DNA of 44,925 bases from Brachionus plicatilis. Taxonomy: Eukaryota; Rotifera; Eurotatoria; Ploima; Brachionidae. Made by a program: the position numbers and the translations under genes. Positions 30,316 through 42,738 of the stretch are shown here, in pieces. A model generated the notes under the pieces. That model was not told the DNA's origin, did not search any database, and was given only the letters and a program-made list of their open reading frames with translations. Where the stretch lies: assembly GCA_010279815.1 (NCBI GenBank), contig QEOQ01000487.1, positions 9,619 through 54,543 on the forward strand, read 5' to 3'. The stretch's first letter is position 1. Every line of letters begins with the position of its first letter.

Positions 30316-33302
30316 TTAATGTCTTTCCTTCGAGCGTGATTTACTTTTTCGCCTATAAGATTTGTCACGACTCTTGGATCTACTTCTTCGGCGACGTGAT
30401 TCTTTTTTCTTTTCTTTTTTTTTTAATTCTTCTTCTGGCATCTCTTTTTTTTCACTTGCTACAGGCGCTGAAGTTTTCCTCAAAAACTCTTCCACATCTT
30501 GGTCATACTAAAAACTCAGAGTTAGAATTTAAACTTAATAAAAAATAAATTTAAACTTTTGATGGATTAGCCGAGTTTCTAAATTCATTCTGATTATAAG
30601 CTGTAAATTGTTGATTCATCACCATTTGTTGGTTCATTCCGTAACTATACGGTACATTTGAATAATACTGGTCATATACCCCAAAGGAACCTGACTGCAT
30701 TGTGTACATTTGCTGCTGTTTTAGAGCTTGAGTAGCTGCCAAATATTCTTCATAAGTCTTTAAAAAATGATTAAGATTTTCACTATTTTTATTTTAATTT
30801 TTTTTAAATACGCTATTGAGCACAATTTCTTTAGGCAAATCGGCAAATTTCGAACCATCTTTGTCTTTTCTGCGCGGAGCTAATTTAAAAAAAATATTTT
30901 TATTTATAAAAAAAAGAAAATTTTTTTCTCAAAACTACATGAATTTGGACTCCTTGGTCTTTTGTAGGGAAAATTTTCGTTTTGATATCCAGCTACGTAT
31001 GTTTGTCCTGAATTTGAGTAATAGCTTGGAAGTAAATGAGGTGGTACATTTCCTGATTGTTGATAGTACGACCTATTTTGATAATTAACTCTATTGTCAT
31101 ATTTTCGTCTTTTAAAATTTTTAAAATAAATTAAAACAAAAAAGTCATCTAGAAATACTTGTAGAAGCAGTGATCTTTTTTGTACCTGTCATGAGAAATA
31201 ACTTGGACCTTTGAATCACTTTGTTCTTTATCTCGTTCACTTGAGCTACGCTTAGACGACTTAGAACTATGGCTCCCTCTGCTGGAACTTCGCGACCTGC
31301 TTCTCTTTTCTTTGCTTGGTTTTTCTTCATCTTCCAAGAGTTGTTCATGTCTTCGCTTTGATTTTTTAATTATATAGCTTAAATTTTTATTTATTTCCTC
31401 AATCTTTGGCTCTGGATCGATTGGCAATGAAAGCTCGAACAGTCGACAAAGTGATTCGCCGCAGTGTGGTTCAATTTCCTTAAAGGAAAAAGTAAGAAAG
31501 AGACCAAAGCCAATGCAAGACTAACCTGTCCATCTCGGCCTATTTTTACCTGACGGTTCTCGTTCCAACTGTTTAATAAGTGTTGTGTTTTTGTAAAGAA
31601 TAAATCGTTTCTATTGAAAAATAATGTGAATAATTTTTTCATTTTTTAGTTTAAATTTTAATTGTAATTTTTATTTAATAAAATTTTAAAAATTTGAAAA
31701 TTAAAGAATTAGGTGCAATAAAAATTCGTCAAAGAATATTTTATTTTTAAATTTACATTCGATTACGAGATTTTTTTAAAACAATTGTCTTCAAGTAAAA
31801 AAGACTACAATTTTTAGCACATCTTATGCGTATTAACCCATTAAATAAAATACTAAAAAATTCATGTAAAGACGAATATTTACAAAATATATAAATTATT
31901 TTTTTTTTAAATAAAAGTTTTTATGGAAAAAAAAATTAACTAATTAATTAATACTTAGTGATCCAATCTATTTTAAACACGCCCATTAGTGAACGAGGAT
32001 TCAGTGTGGGTGGAAGCATCCAATTGACTTGTAAGTCCGGATCTAGACGGCAATCGCTTGCCAAACGAGCGTAGCCTTGGAATCGCCCACTTTCAGCAAC
32101 AGAAAATATTAAAATCACATTTGCACATTCCTTTTTAAATTAATAAAAGTTAAAGCTTAAATTAACAAAAATTAATTACTTTGTAGGCTTTGTTTAATTT
32201 TATTTCATTAGCTTTTGGAGTTGACCAAACATTCTAAAAAAAATCGATTTAAATTTGTTTTAAAAATTAATAAATGGTTACAATTTCTCGTAATAAAAAA
32301 TATTTTTTTATAGAAAAATTGTAAATGGCTTGTTGTTATCATTCCACCAAAATTTCTGAAAAATCACCAATTTTAATAAGTCATCATAATGTCTGATATA
32401 TAAAATCACTTAAAATGGTTTTGGTTTGATGGTGTTTATTTGAAAATTTCAAGAATGTTCAAATAAAAATTATTATTTTTTTTTGAAAATAATGAGTATG
32501 ATGGTAATTTGATGTATGATGGTAAGCAAATTTCATCCAGTTATAAAAATATAAATCAAAATAAAGTGATAAATAAAATTGATAATTTTAAATTTGAAAA
32601 TTTGAAAATCTTACGGCAAATTAAGAAATTTAAAATTTTTTATAAATATAAAAAAATTTTGAAAATTTTTTTCTTTAAATTATTTCTCTACCGCTTGAAA
32701 AATAAGCCTCAATAAATTGTATGAAAATGAGTTATTATTAAAAAAGGAAAAATTGATTGAATTGGAAAATCAAAAAAGAGTAAAATAAAATTTTTTAATT
32801 AATCTATTTTTGAATTTTTTTACTTTTATTAATTTCAAATAATAAATCAAAAAAATAAAAGAAAAATTTTTTAACAAAAAATTGATAATTTTAAAAAAGG
32901 AAAATTAAAAAAGAAAAAATCAATGTTTAAACTTACTTTAGTCTGTGCAAGCTGAACATTTTCGTAGTTATTACTTTTTATCAAAAAATATCGAGTATTT
33001 TTAAACAAATATTTCATTTCATTTAATAAATTTTCATCAATTTTAGTTTCGGAATTTTCTTTGTTTTTAATCTCATTAATTTCACCTGACTCCAGCAATT
33101 CACCATTGTCATCTGATTTAAGCAAATCATCTTTTTCTATGGGGCCACTTTGATCAACAAAATTGACATTTTCACTTTCGTGTCCACTATTTTTATCAGT
33201 TTCTAATAATTCACTTTTGGATGCTTGGTCTTTTCCGGTCGATTCGTTCTGGTTGTTCAAATCGTCCTCGGGCGTCAACACCAGTACGTCTTCGGCACTC
33301 AT
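30316..33302 (-). CDS. YTHDC1: YTHDC1, nuclear m6A reader with YTH and RS-rich regions
   Basis: Nine exons (33302-32937, 32233-32180, 32130-31955, 31610-31526, 31478-31186, 31108-30939, 30879-30812, 30757-30557, 30507-30316) give 534 residues; human has 727. The N-terminus is acidic. The YTH domain spans ~95-235: 'KYLFKNTRYFLIKSNNYENV', 'NVWSTP', 'ILIFSVAESGRFQGYARL', 'GVFKIDWITKNDLFFTKTQHL', 'SWNENRQVKIGRDGQEI'. The m6A cage is intact: W125, W177 and L188, matching human W377, W428 and L439. An RS/Ser-rich region follows, then a Tyr/Gln/Asn-rich low-complexity part, then 'YDQDVEEFLRKT' (human 'DMRVDDFLRRT') and an RS tail. It binds m6A RNA in the nucleus and acts in splicing and export. Introns of 703 and 344 nt stand out. 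Confidence 0.95.
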
Positions 33303-33631
33303 TCTATTTCAAATTTCCAACTAAAATTAAAATTTAAAAAACCATTTATTTTTTATTTTTAATTTATAGTTTTATTATTATAAGATTTTTTTGGTTGCTT
33401 TACGAATATGAAATTTTGAATTGATATACAGTCTATTTGGTGTTAAATTAGATACATTATTTTTATTATGATTTTATATGCATAATTTGAAAGCTTTGGC
33501 TTTAGTCTTCGAGATCTTAGTGCTGAAATTTTGCCTATATTAAATAGTTGCATATTTTGCGCTACAAAAAGTCCAATTTTAAATGCATAAATTTAAAATT
33601 TGAAATTTTTTTTTATTCAAAAATTAAAAAA
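33303..33631. promoter_or_regulatory. Divergent promoter region, YTHDC1 / TELO2
   Basis: 329 bp separate the two head-to-head start codons. Both promoters must be contained here. No clear TATA or initiator stands out from the AT-rich background. Confidence 0.5.
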
Positions 33632-36600
33632 ATGGAACCAGAATTTAAATTTTCGATTCCTGTTTTGGATCAAAATTCACATTTAAAAAGTAAACTTCAA
33701 CTTTTTTTGGTGCAACAGATAAAAAGCAGCAACCACTCGCTGGAAAATTTATCTCAATTCATAAGTTTTTTGCTGTCCCTATTCGAAAATTCTGAAATCT
33801 CGGAATTTAAAGAATTTCCAGTCCAAATGGTCCGAAGTGAATTTGGAAAGCACTTCTATTCAAAAATTTTAAGCGAAATTTTGAATATTGTCCATTTGAA
33901 TAAGATCTCTTCTAGTCACTACATAGCATCTAAATTGATCAAGTTAATATCGCTGACCAATTTTAATGAATCTTTTAGCATACTTTATGATTATTGTGTG
34001 GTCAAAGGTGCTGAAATTTATTTTCACTTAATAAAAAATTTTATCTCCCATCATCTAATCAGGAGATTACTAAGCGACACCATTGAAAGCAGCTCTAGTT
34101 TGAGAAGCTCTAGCCTGATCGAAGACACTTGTGTTGTGAAAATTTGCAATTTACCAGACAAATTTATGGGCAAAATAGATCCAATGGTCAGTTTGAAAAA
34201 CAAAAAAATGTATTTAAGTTTTTTTGCGCCGAATAACTATTTTACAATAGTGGTCGCTGATTTGTACCTGTGCCTCAAACAGTTTTATTTGAATATAAAC
34301 GAGAATGGAATTAAGTTGATTAGTACTTTATATGGAAAAATATCTTTTTTTGGCCATGCTCAAATTCTGTTTGAAAATTTTACCAAAAATCTGCTAATAC
34401 TTAGTCATAAACAAAACGAGTGGAAATCAATCAGTAAGAGATTATTCGAAAATATACCCTATAAATATTTGGAGTCTTGTCTATTGAATTTAATGAAAAA
34501 ATCCAGCTGGTAATTATTAATTTTTATTTTATTTAATAAAAAAATATCACAGAAATTTAAATTTTAGAAAAAAAATTTAAAACAAAACTCAAAATTTTTT
34601 TTCTTAAAGTCTAAAATTGATTATCTTATTTGTGTCAGAAAAAAAAATTTAATATATCACTTAAATCCAGCTTCTTCAAATACTCGGTAAAGTAATTTTA
34701 ATATATAAAAATGTGGGTTCACTTAAAGAAGTTTCTTTAGAAACTAAAGTTAGATCATCTTGAATGTATTAGCTAATGCAATTTACAAAACTAATTTTTG
34801 AACTTTTGGGAAAAAAAATTTTGAGATTTTTTAATTTTTGATCTGCCTTTTTTGTACAATGCACATAGTGAAATTTAAATGGAAATTTTTAAGCTATGAA
34901 GACGTTTTGGTCGTTCTTCAAGATCTTGGCATTCAAAATTCAAATTTCAAACATTTAATTTGTGATAAATTTTTGTTCTACAAGTCAATAAAAGAAGTAA
35001 ATAAAAAAAATTTTTAATTTAATTTTGATTTATTTTAATTTAAAGGATAAATTTTTGTTAAACTTACTTGGCTATGTAAGAAATGTTCAAGAATCTCAAG
35101 CTATTTATCATGAAATGTTCAATAAACTCTTGACATCATGGTCCTGTTATGCATCTTATACAAACAATCCGTACGAACAGCATTATTTTTTGACAAAGTG
35201 TATTCTAGTTTGCTACTCACTCTTAGAGGAAAGTGACAGAAAACTTTTTACCCAGGGTAAAAGATAATTTATTTAAAAAAAAATTAAATCAAAACTTAAT
35301 TTAGAATTGCTGAAGCCATTGCTTAATGGAGTTGAAAAGCACTTGCACTCAGCATTTGAAAATGTCAGACTTCTTGGTATGGTAATTGGTGAAGTTTTAA
35401 TGAATGGATTATTCCTTGATTCGGAAAACAATGATGCTAAAAAAATTCTAAAATTCGAAGTAAATATAATAAATTTTTTTTAAAATTTTTAAATAAAATT
35501 TAAGTATGAACATACTGATGAAACATTGAGCTTAATCTCTCTAAGTCACAAGCAAAATCAGGAATCTATATACAAAAGTGATTCAATTTTAGTTATTGAG
35601 CCCGATTTGGATTATATTGAAGAACAAATATTAACTAGTGAAAAAAATAGGGACAAAATTATATTCGAAAATAAAAAACTGGACATAAATATAAAACAAA
35701 GTGAAGAAATTGACAGTGATGATGAGGACAAGCTAGAGACCTTTGACTTATCTAATGACACTGTTAAAAAAAATATTAAAAAACCTTTATTTTTACGTGA
35801 TTGTTTAAATTGTAATTTTTTAATTTATTACCTTTTAGAATTAAAAAAAAAAATTTTAAGCATTGATTTATTCCGACGAACCAGCTGAAATAGATGCAGC
35901 TTTAAAGTCAGTAAAAAATTTGTGTGATACCTATCATTCGGAGCTGAATGAAATTAGTGTTGAATTATTGAGAGTTTTATTGTGTAAATCAAATGCTTTC
36001 TCTTCTAAAGAGTTCGACACTGATCGAATGACAGCCATGATTAGTGTGACATGCCATTATCCGAAAGAATGTGCCAGTTATTTGACAAGTCAATTTTACG
36101 AAGCGGGATACTCTTTATCCCAAAGGGGAGATGTTCTAAATATTTTAGTAATGTCAGCTCAGCAGCTAAGTGATCCAAATATTGAAAAAATAATTGATAA
36201 AAGAGCCATGGATAATAGTTATATAAATTTTAATATGATTACCGAGGACCATTTTAGAAATTTAGTCAAAAATAGAACAAATAGCTCAATTGGAATGAAA
36301 AAGGTACATTTAGACCACTTTTAAATTAAGAAAAATTGAAGTATTTTTTCAAGAAAAAAGTGGTAAAAAGTAAAGAAAACAAATTTTCAGATTTTGTGGG
36401 ATTTTTCTTTTTTCCTCTACTTAATCAATATGACGAGTATTAGATGTGATTTTGATTAAAAAAAAATAAATTAATTAAAATATTTTGATTTTAGAGAAAG
36501 AATTCATTTTTCAATATTAGAAAAGGACTATATTTTACTGGGAAAAATGATATTTAGTCTAGCCATGATTTTATATTTTTCTGAGCATTCTACAGTAATT

Positions 36601-36986
36601 TTTTTTAATATTTTTGATTAAAAAAACTTATCTGCTTCAAAGGTTCATGAAAATATGACCAAAGCCTTCGGCGACTTTCTATGGAATGTAAAAAATCACA
36701 AAGAAGAGTAAAAGTTAATATTATTTAAAAATTTTCATTAAAAGTTTAAAAATTAAGGTTTATAAAAAAGTCAATAATATTCGCTTATACCGTAGTAATA
36801 ATGACTGCTCCTGAAAATGTTCTGTTTGAGTATCTTGGCAATTATTTGACTGAGCTAAAATTCTGGCTCGAAGCAATTATAATACAAGATCCTAACAATG
36901 AGAGAAAAATTGAAGCTCACAATTGTCTAAACCTGCTGACAAAAAGAATTAAAAATAAACTTAACTTTTTAAATAACGATTATTAA
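33632..36986 (+). CDS. TELO2: TELO2/Tel2, PIKK maturation cofactor
   Basis: Ten exons (33632-34509, 34894-34996, 35046-35256, 35305-35459, 35505-35811, 35861-36303, 36354-36436, 36495-36594, 36643-36707, 36758-36986) give 857 residues; human has 837. The N-terminal half is helical ARM/HEAT-like ('KICNLPDKFMGKI', 'NPYEQHYFLTKCILVCYSLL'). An acidic segment (SEEIDSDDEDKLE, ~550) resembles the CK2-phosphorylated linker that binds R2TP. The C-terminal half is clear: 'PLFLRDCLNSLIYSDEPAEIDAALKSV', 'YPKECASYLTSQFYEAGYSLSQRGDVLNILVMSAQQLS', 'FSDFVGFFFFPLL', 'YLTELKFWLEAI'. With TTI1/TTI2 and Hsp90 it stabilises ATM, ATR, mTOR and relatives. Exon 7 was placed by the frame leading into 'GFFFFPLL', using the acceptor TTTTTTCAAG at 36353. 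Confidence 0.94.
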
Positions 36987-37382
36987 TATTTTAGAAGTAA
37001 ATTTAGCGTTTTTCATTTGTTAATAAAGTCTTCTTTATTTTAATAATTATTTTAGAATAAAAAAAATCCGAAGAAAATTTAATTTAATTTTTTCAATTAA
37101 TCAGAAAATCTTTTCAATTGAAACTTTGATTTTAATAGTAAGAAGTTGCATAAGTGGCTTATTCTTTTTGTGATATAAGTAGATTCGTTACGAAAAATTA
37201 ATGTTTTAATATAAATCCAAAATTTAGAATAAAAGCTTGATTTAAATTTAAAAGTAATTCTGTAAATAACTCCACAATTTTTCTACTTTTTCTATTTTTA
37301 AGTTTAATTTTAAGTAAAGTCGGACATTGAAAATTACAAAAAATTATGGAAATTAATCAAAATTTAAGCTTTTTTCTAAAAA
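36987..37382. other. Intergenic region downstream of TELO2
   Basis: AT-rich sequence with the TELO2 3' untranslated region. Several TTAGAATAAA-type strings recur here and in the adjacent inverted repeat. No gene is seen. Confidence 0.45.
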
Positions 37383-37707
37383 GACCATTACTCTTGGAAC
37401 AATGTCAAAATTTAGAATTTTTTTAAATTTAATTTTTACTCTTAGAATAAATATGAAAATTAGAATAAAGTTTAATTTTTAATTTTTTTTAATTTCGAAT
37501 TTAACTCTACAATTTTTTAAAGTTTATTGCAAAATAAATTCTAAATTATTCTAAGAATAAAATCAAAGTTTTGCGCTTAGTCTAGTTTAAAGTCAGACGT
37601 CAAGGTTTATTCTAAAAAAAATAAAAAAATTTTATAACATGGTTACGATGGTATTAGTTCCGTATGGAATAAACCCAAATTTTGACATTGTTCCAAGAGT
37701 AATGGTC
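37383..37707. repeat. Inverted-repeat element with perfect 31-bp ends
   Basis: GACCATTACTCTTGGAACAA at 37383, extending 31 bp to 37413, is the exact reverse complement of 37677-37707. The 263 bp between are AT-rich with several AGAATAAA/TTATTCTA strings in both orientations. No coding frame and no clear target-site duplication are visible at the flanks (CTAAAAA and ACGAGTT). It is consistent with a MITE or foldback element. Confidence 0.8.
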
Positions 37708-38174
37708 ACGAGTTTACGGTAGTTAAAATAAATTGTTAAATTTAAATTAAATTAAGTATTTAAAAATTTTAAGTTATTAATATTTGAATATTTTTATAAA
37801 AATTTTTATTTAAGAGATAATGAATTCTCGAAAAATTTGTAGATTTTTTTAGCGTTACTAATAATAAATAATAAGGTTCATCTTTCCAAAATCTATAAAG
37901 AGCTGATCAAGAAACGTCAAACAAAGTTTGAAACAAGGGTCAAACAAAAAAATTTTATTTTATAATTGAAATTTTTAAATAAATGAGATGTTGAAAATAA
38001 ATCTTGCCATTTTGTTTCGCAATTTTTACTTAAGACAAAACTGAGTCAACAATCCAACAAAACATAATAATTTGCATTTATTGTTAAATACCACTTTAAA
38101 TTAAAAAAATATCTATAAAAATATTTGAGATCAAAATTTGTGAATAATCAAAATTTAGTTGTAAATTAATTAAG
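37708..38174. other. Upstream region of RBM17
   Basis: About 470 bp of AT-rich DNA between the inverted-repeat element and the RBM17 start codon. No other feature is recognised. Confidence 0.45.
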
Positions 38175-40460
38175 ATGTCTCTTTATGACGACGTAATTCT
38201 ACCAGAATTTGCCATCAAAATTCCCCAAGCAATAGTCACTCAATCAAATAGCAAAAGCAATGAACAAAATCAAACACCCAGCAGCACCAAGACCAAAAAA
38301 GAAATTGAGATTGGTAAAACTTATTTTTCAGTTTATTTTAAATAAAAAAAAATCCGTTGATTATCATTATCAATTCAATTATTAAAACAATATTAATAAT
38401 GTTAAACATATATAAACAGCTAATTGGAATACTAACAGTTTAAAGTTATTACAAAATCAGGTCGAAGCTGCCAAAAAAAGGCAACAAACCCTCAATTCGG
38501 CGTCTTATCTTAAAGTAAACTCAATAAGATTTGTGTTGAGTTAAACTAAGTTTTTTTTTCTATCTAAAAAAAGGCCAACTTAAAGCAGACTTTAAATGCA
38601 TCTCCAGTATTGGGAGCTGACAAGCGAAAGCCTCTAACCCAGCTTAAAAAAGACATAGAAAATGAGACCAAACAGGCTCAAATCAGTGGAACTGAATTAA
38701 GATTCAATTTAATTACAGGAAAAGTAATTCCATGTCTTTAGTTAAAATTAGAGACGAATTTTAGCCTTTTTCAGGTTGAAAAAGAAGACAGCTTGATTGC
38801 TACAACTTTGGAAGAGGAGTATGACCCGATGAGGCCGAATGATTATGAAAAAGTGGTCATAGAGCTTAAAAAAAATAAGATCAACAAGAGACATAGCAGC
38901 AGCAGCAGTAGGAGTCGAAGCAGAAGTCGGAGACGGCGATCTAGGTCTAGTTCTAGATCGCGGTCGAGTTCACGAGGCCGAAAAAGGCGAAGTAGACGTT
39001 CTAGTGAAGAGGAAGCAAAAAAATTGGACGCTAAAAAGCCTGAGGAACCAGCAAAAAAATACAATAATTTTGCACCACCACCATCTCTTATTGAGAGTGA
39101 CTTAAAACCTTTGATTGAGAATCCTGACGATATAAAGCCAATTTCTACAAGTGCCAAATTGAATGTTGGCTTGTTCAAGGCAGAGAAAATGATGGCCAAA
39201 ATGGGCTACAAAGAAGGAGAGGGATTAGGCAAAAATAACCAAGGAATGAGTATAGCACTTCAGGTGGAAAAAACCGGCAGACGTTCCGGAAGAATTATTC
39301 ATGAAAAAGACGTGCCTGGTACTGTGATTTTACACTTTTTTTAGTCCAGTTTTAACTTTTATTTTTAAATAAAATAGAGCCACCTACTCCGACAAATAGT
39401 GCTGTTATATCAGCGTCACCTGTTATTATTAAAAATCCTGTCATTCACAAAGATCCGTCTACTCCAGTGGGAATACCAGCAGAGGTGATGAAAAACATGT
39501 CCAAAGTCATTTTATTAAAAGTAAATAAAATTTTAAGGCAAATTGAAGTTTGAGATCAAGATCAAAAGATCAAAATATAAATTGTAATATTTTTTTCAAT
39601 AATAGAGAAAAAATAAATTTTTTCAAAAGCAATAACTTGACATGTCATGTAAAGTTTAATTTCATATTTAAAATTTTAAAATGTCCCTTTTTATTGAACT
39701 TTAATAAGTTTAAATGTTTTAATTGATTTGAATGAAAACTTATTTTTAAAGACAAAAAAATTAACTGTTTTAAAATTTAAAATTTATTAAAGTAGAAAAA
39801 TGAAATTATTTTAGTTTGAATGAATGGATATAAAAGTTATGAATTTGAATTTGTGAATTAACTTAACCTGAATTATTTAAATTATTGATTGTTTTTGTTA
39901 AATAAATTAGAAATCAATCATCAATTTTGATGTATATTTGATAATGAACCATTATTAGACATAATGTGTCTAGTTATGTTTAGTATTTATTTCTTAAAAA
40001 ATATTAAAATCATTAAATTAATTAAGTTTTAAAATTTTAAATGATCGTTGGGATCTTAAAATTTGATCTGAAACTTCAATTTGCCAATTTTAATTGATTA
40101 TCAAATTTTTTATTTATTTTTATTTAAAAAAAAAAAAGAATATGGTTACACGTAGTGAAGTGGATTCGGATTTGGAGGGAGAGACTAAGGAAGAATGTGA
40201 AAAATATGGTGAGGTGAATTCGTGTGTTATTCATGTGGTAAATAAATTGGACTTTTTTTTCTGATTTTAAAATTGAGTTTTAGATGGAAAAGAAAAATGA
40301 AGAAGAAGCGGTTCGAATTTTTGTTGAATTTAAGACTTTGCCGTCAGCAATAAAAGCACTGACTGATTTAAATGGTCGTTTTTTTGGAGGTCGAGTTGTC
40401 AAGGCTACTTTTTACAATTTGGATAAATTTAAGCGTCGAGAACTATCGGATGATATGTGA
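38175..40460 (+). CDS. RBM17: RBM17/SPF45 splicing factor (G-patch + UHM) with added RS tract
   Basis: Seven exons (38175-38313, 38420-38514, 38574-38723, 38775-39318, 39378-39520, 40139-40237, 40284-40460) give 448 residues; human has 401. MSLYDD at the N-terminus, 'NWNTNSLKLLQNQVEAAKKRQQ' and 'EEEYDPMRPNDYEKVV' match SPF45. The G-patch lies near 260-297 ('KMMAKMGYKEGEGLGKNNQG'), with a basic tail after it. The C-terminal UHM (~357-448) has 'ETKEECEKYGEV', 'AVRIFVEF' and the ligand-binding R-x-F at R422-F424. An Arg/Ser-rich tract at ~168-205 replaces the Glu/Arg helix of human SPF45. The protein acts in 3' splice-site choice through SF3B1, SF1 and U2AF2. Intron 5 is 618 nt; the rest are 46-106 nt. 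Confidence 0.95.
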
Positions 40461-40994
40461 TTAAGATTGGAAAAATAATTTTTCGTTATTTAAAAATTTG
40501 TTTTTATTTTTAAAATAAGTATATGTAAAATAAATTTATTGATTAATTTTAGAAAAAAATTTATTCCAAATAATCTGAGAGTAATTTAATTTTAAGACTC
40601 TTGATATCTATATCTAAGTTCTAATTAAAATTTTAATAAAAAACGATTTCAATTTTTTATTCATTTTTTTAAGCCTTAAAAATTTTGCTTTAAAAAAATT
40701 TCACCTTTTTTCAAAGACAAATGATAACTTAATTTTATCATTTCGACAAATAAATTTCTGTATAATAAATTAAATACTACAAATAGATTACAAAATTTCA
40801 TCACCATCTTTGAGAAAGTTAATATTTTTCAATTTTTATTGTTAATGGAGAAAGTAATGAAATTCAGGGTCTATTCTTAAAATAAAATTTTAAATACTTA
40901 GTATTTTAAAAATGAAATCATTTAAATAAGTAAATATTTATAAAATGCTAGTTTCTAATCGAAAGGTATTAATTTTATTTTTATATTTTTTAAT
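40461..40994. other. Intergenic region downstream of RBM17
   Basis: AT-rich sequence without a credible exon. The RBM17 3' untranslated region should occupy its first part. Confidence 0.45.
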
Positions 40995-42082
40995 AAGATT
41001 AATAATCCTTAAAAATTAAATTATAAAAAACTTGAAATTTAAACTTCTTTCGAATTGAAAGTAAAATGAGACTCTTAAGAGAAGTAAGAACTCTAAAAAT
41101 AAATACTGTATGTGATAAGTGAGCAAAAATACAGTGCTGTTACGATAACTTTAATTCACCATATTTTACATAAATTATGGTAAATTCACCATATTTTAAC
41201 ATATTTACCGTAAAATATGGTAATCTAAAAAAGGGTGTTTTTCGTAAAATAACGATAATTATCGTAAATTACCGATAATTTTTGTAAAACTCAGTGAAAA
41301 AAAAGCTTGAGACAAGGCAGCAAACAGCTTAAAAGCAATAAACGCTAGAAAATAAAATCTGTTTTGTAAATAAAATTAAAATATTAATTTTCATAATTTG
41401 TTAAAAAAAATAGTATATAACAATAAAAAATCTATTTTTCTTTTTTTTGTTGAATTTTTACCATTTTTCACCTTTTTTTACAAAAATTTACCGAAATTTA
41501 CGTAAATTATCGTCAAAAAATTAAATCAAATTTTAATATTTTCCTCTTTCAAATAAATTTTAAAAAAATTTTTTTTTTCATGAAAATCGGTTTTTTTTGA
41601 GAAATTTTGGATTTTTTTTTAATTTTCATCCAAAAGTCTACTAAATACTGAAGAAGAAATTTATGCTAAAATTGCAACAAAATTCTGATATATGGCAAAT
41701 CTATTGCAATAGACAACCCAAGAGTATATACATTTTTTGATATGAAGCCTGATCTAGCAAATTTGACAAAAAAATTTCCGGACTTGGACTCTTTTTAATG
41801 ACTTGGACTTTTTTTGGGACTTTTAAACAATTCTGAATTGTACATAAATTGGAGTGCAATTGAACGATTTTATTGACAAGTAAAAGCGTATTTAATCAAA
41901 TTCTCCTAAAATATGATTAAATAGAGATAGAGAGTGTGGGGAAAAGAGGATCCCAAAAGAGGCTTAATAATTAAAATTAAAATCGAGAGATTTTAAGAAG
42001 AATTTGAGGATGTGGACAAAAGAGTAGTGAGCTAGTAAGATTAATAATTCTTAAAAATTAAATTGTAAGAAACTTGAAATGT
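40995..42082. repeat. Direct repeats bracketing a 1-kb segment with transposon-like remains
   Basis: AAGATTAATAAT.CTTAAAAA and following bases at 40995-41040 recur in the same orientation at 42037-42082 with 42 of 46 identities. Between them lie CAGTGCTGTTACGATA (41132), a patch of CGTAAA/TACCGATAAT/ATTATCG half-palindromes (41160-41290), a similar patch at 41460-41515, and a broken frame near 41640-41797. The arrangement resembles an old insertion or segmental duplication; the class of element is not clear. Confidence 0.45.
41675..41797 (+). pseudogene. Broken coding remnant, unidentified
   Basis: An open stretch reads NKILIYGKSIAIDNPRVYTF, then 'FDMKPDLANLTKKFPDLDSF', and stops at TAA. A neighbouring frame just upstream reads NTEEEIYAKIATKF and would join it after a one-base shift. 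No start codon or splice sites are seen. It is probably a decayed mobile-element gene or pseudogene; I do not recognise the family. Confidence 0.3.
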
Positions 42083-42738
42083 GATTTTCTAATAATTCAA
42101 ATAGAAAAATAAAAAAGTTTATTGACCATATAAATAAATGGAAAAGAATTATATTTAAATTCATTAAAAACTAATTCTTCTAGTATTCAATTGAGCCATT
42201 TTTTTAAATAAGATTTTAAAGATTGTAAAATAAAAGCTTCATATTGAAAAATATCCTCCTTAACAATAATACATTCAAATGAGAATTTGGTTAGAAATTT
42301 TTTTTTTAAAGAAAAAATAATCTTAAACTATTTTGACCTGATTTTTGAAGTGCTACAAAGTTAGCTCACGATCAATTAAAAAACCTAAAAAAATCAATGT
42401 TAGACTTATTTGGAAACTGCATATAAAAAATTTTTTATGCATGAAACAGTTTATACAGAAATGGAAATTTTTCTTCAATTTTTAATTTCAAATTTATTTC
42501 AAGTTTGTTTATAAAAAAATTTCTTATTATTCGACCTAAATTTATTTTGAAAAAATTAAATTAGTAAATTATATAGATGTCAAAATTTTGTTAATTAGCA
42601 ATCCTTTATTATTGAGACAAATTTATTAACATTTCACTAAAAATTTAAATATTTTAATTTTTAAAAATAATTTTAAAAAAAATTTGATAAACAAAATTTG
42701 AAATTTGAGTGAAAAAAAATATTCGGAAAATCTCAGGT
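42083..42738. other. Upstream region of POLR3F
   Basis: AT-rich spacer of about 650 bp that should contain the POLR3F promoter. CTCAGGTATGGAGG spans the start codon. No other feature is seen. Confidence 0.4.

Noticed and set aside
31391..31642. Separate gene starting at MKKLFTLFF (31642)
   Set aside because: The segment from 31610 continues the YTH domain (WITK|NDLFFTKTQHLLNSWNEN) and splices in phase to the exon ending at 31955; the upstream Met codons are intron sequence.
38843..39199. Leu/Arg-rich minus-strand frame
   Set aside because: It is the antisense translation of the RS tract of RBM17.
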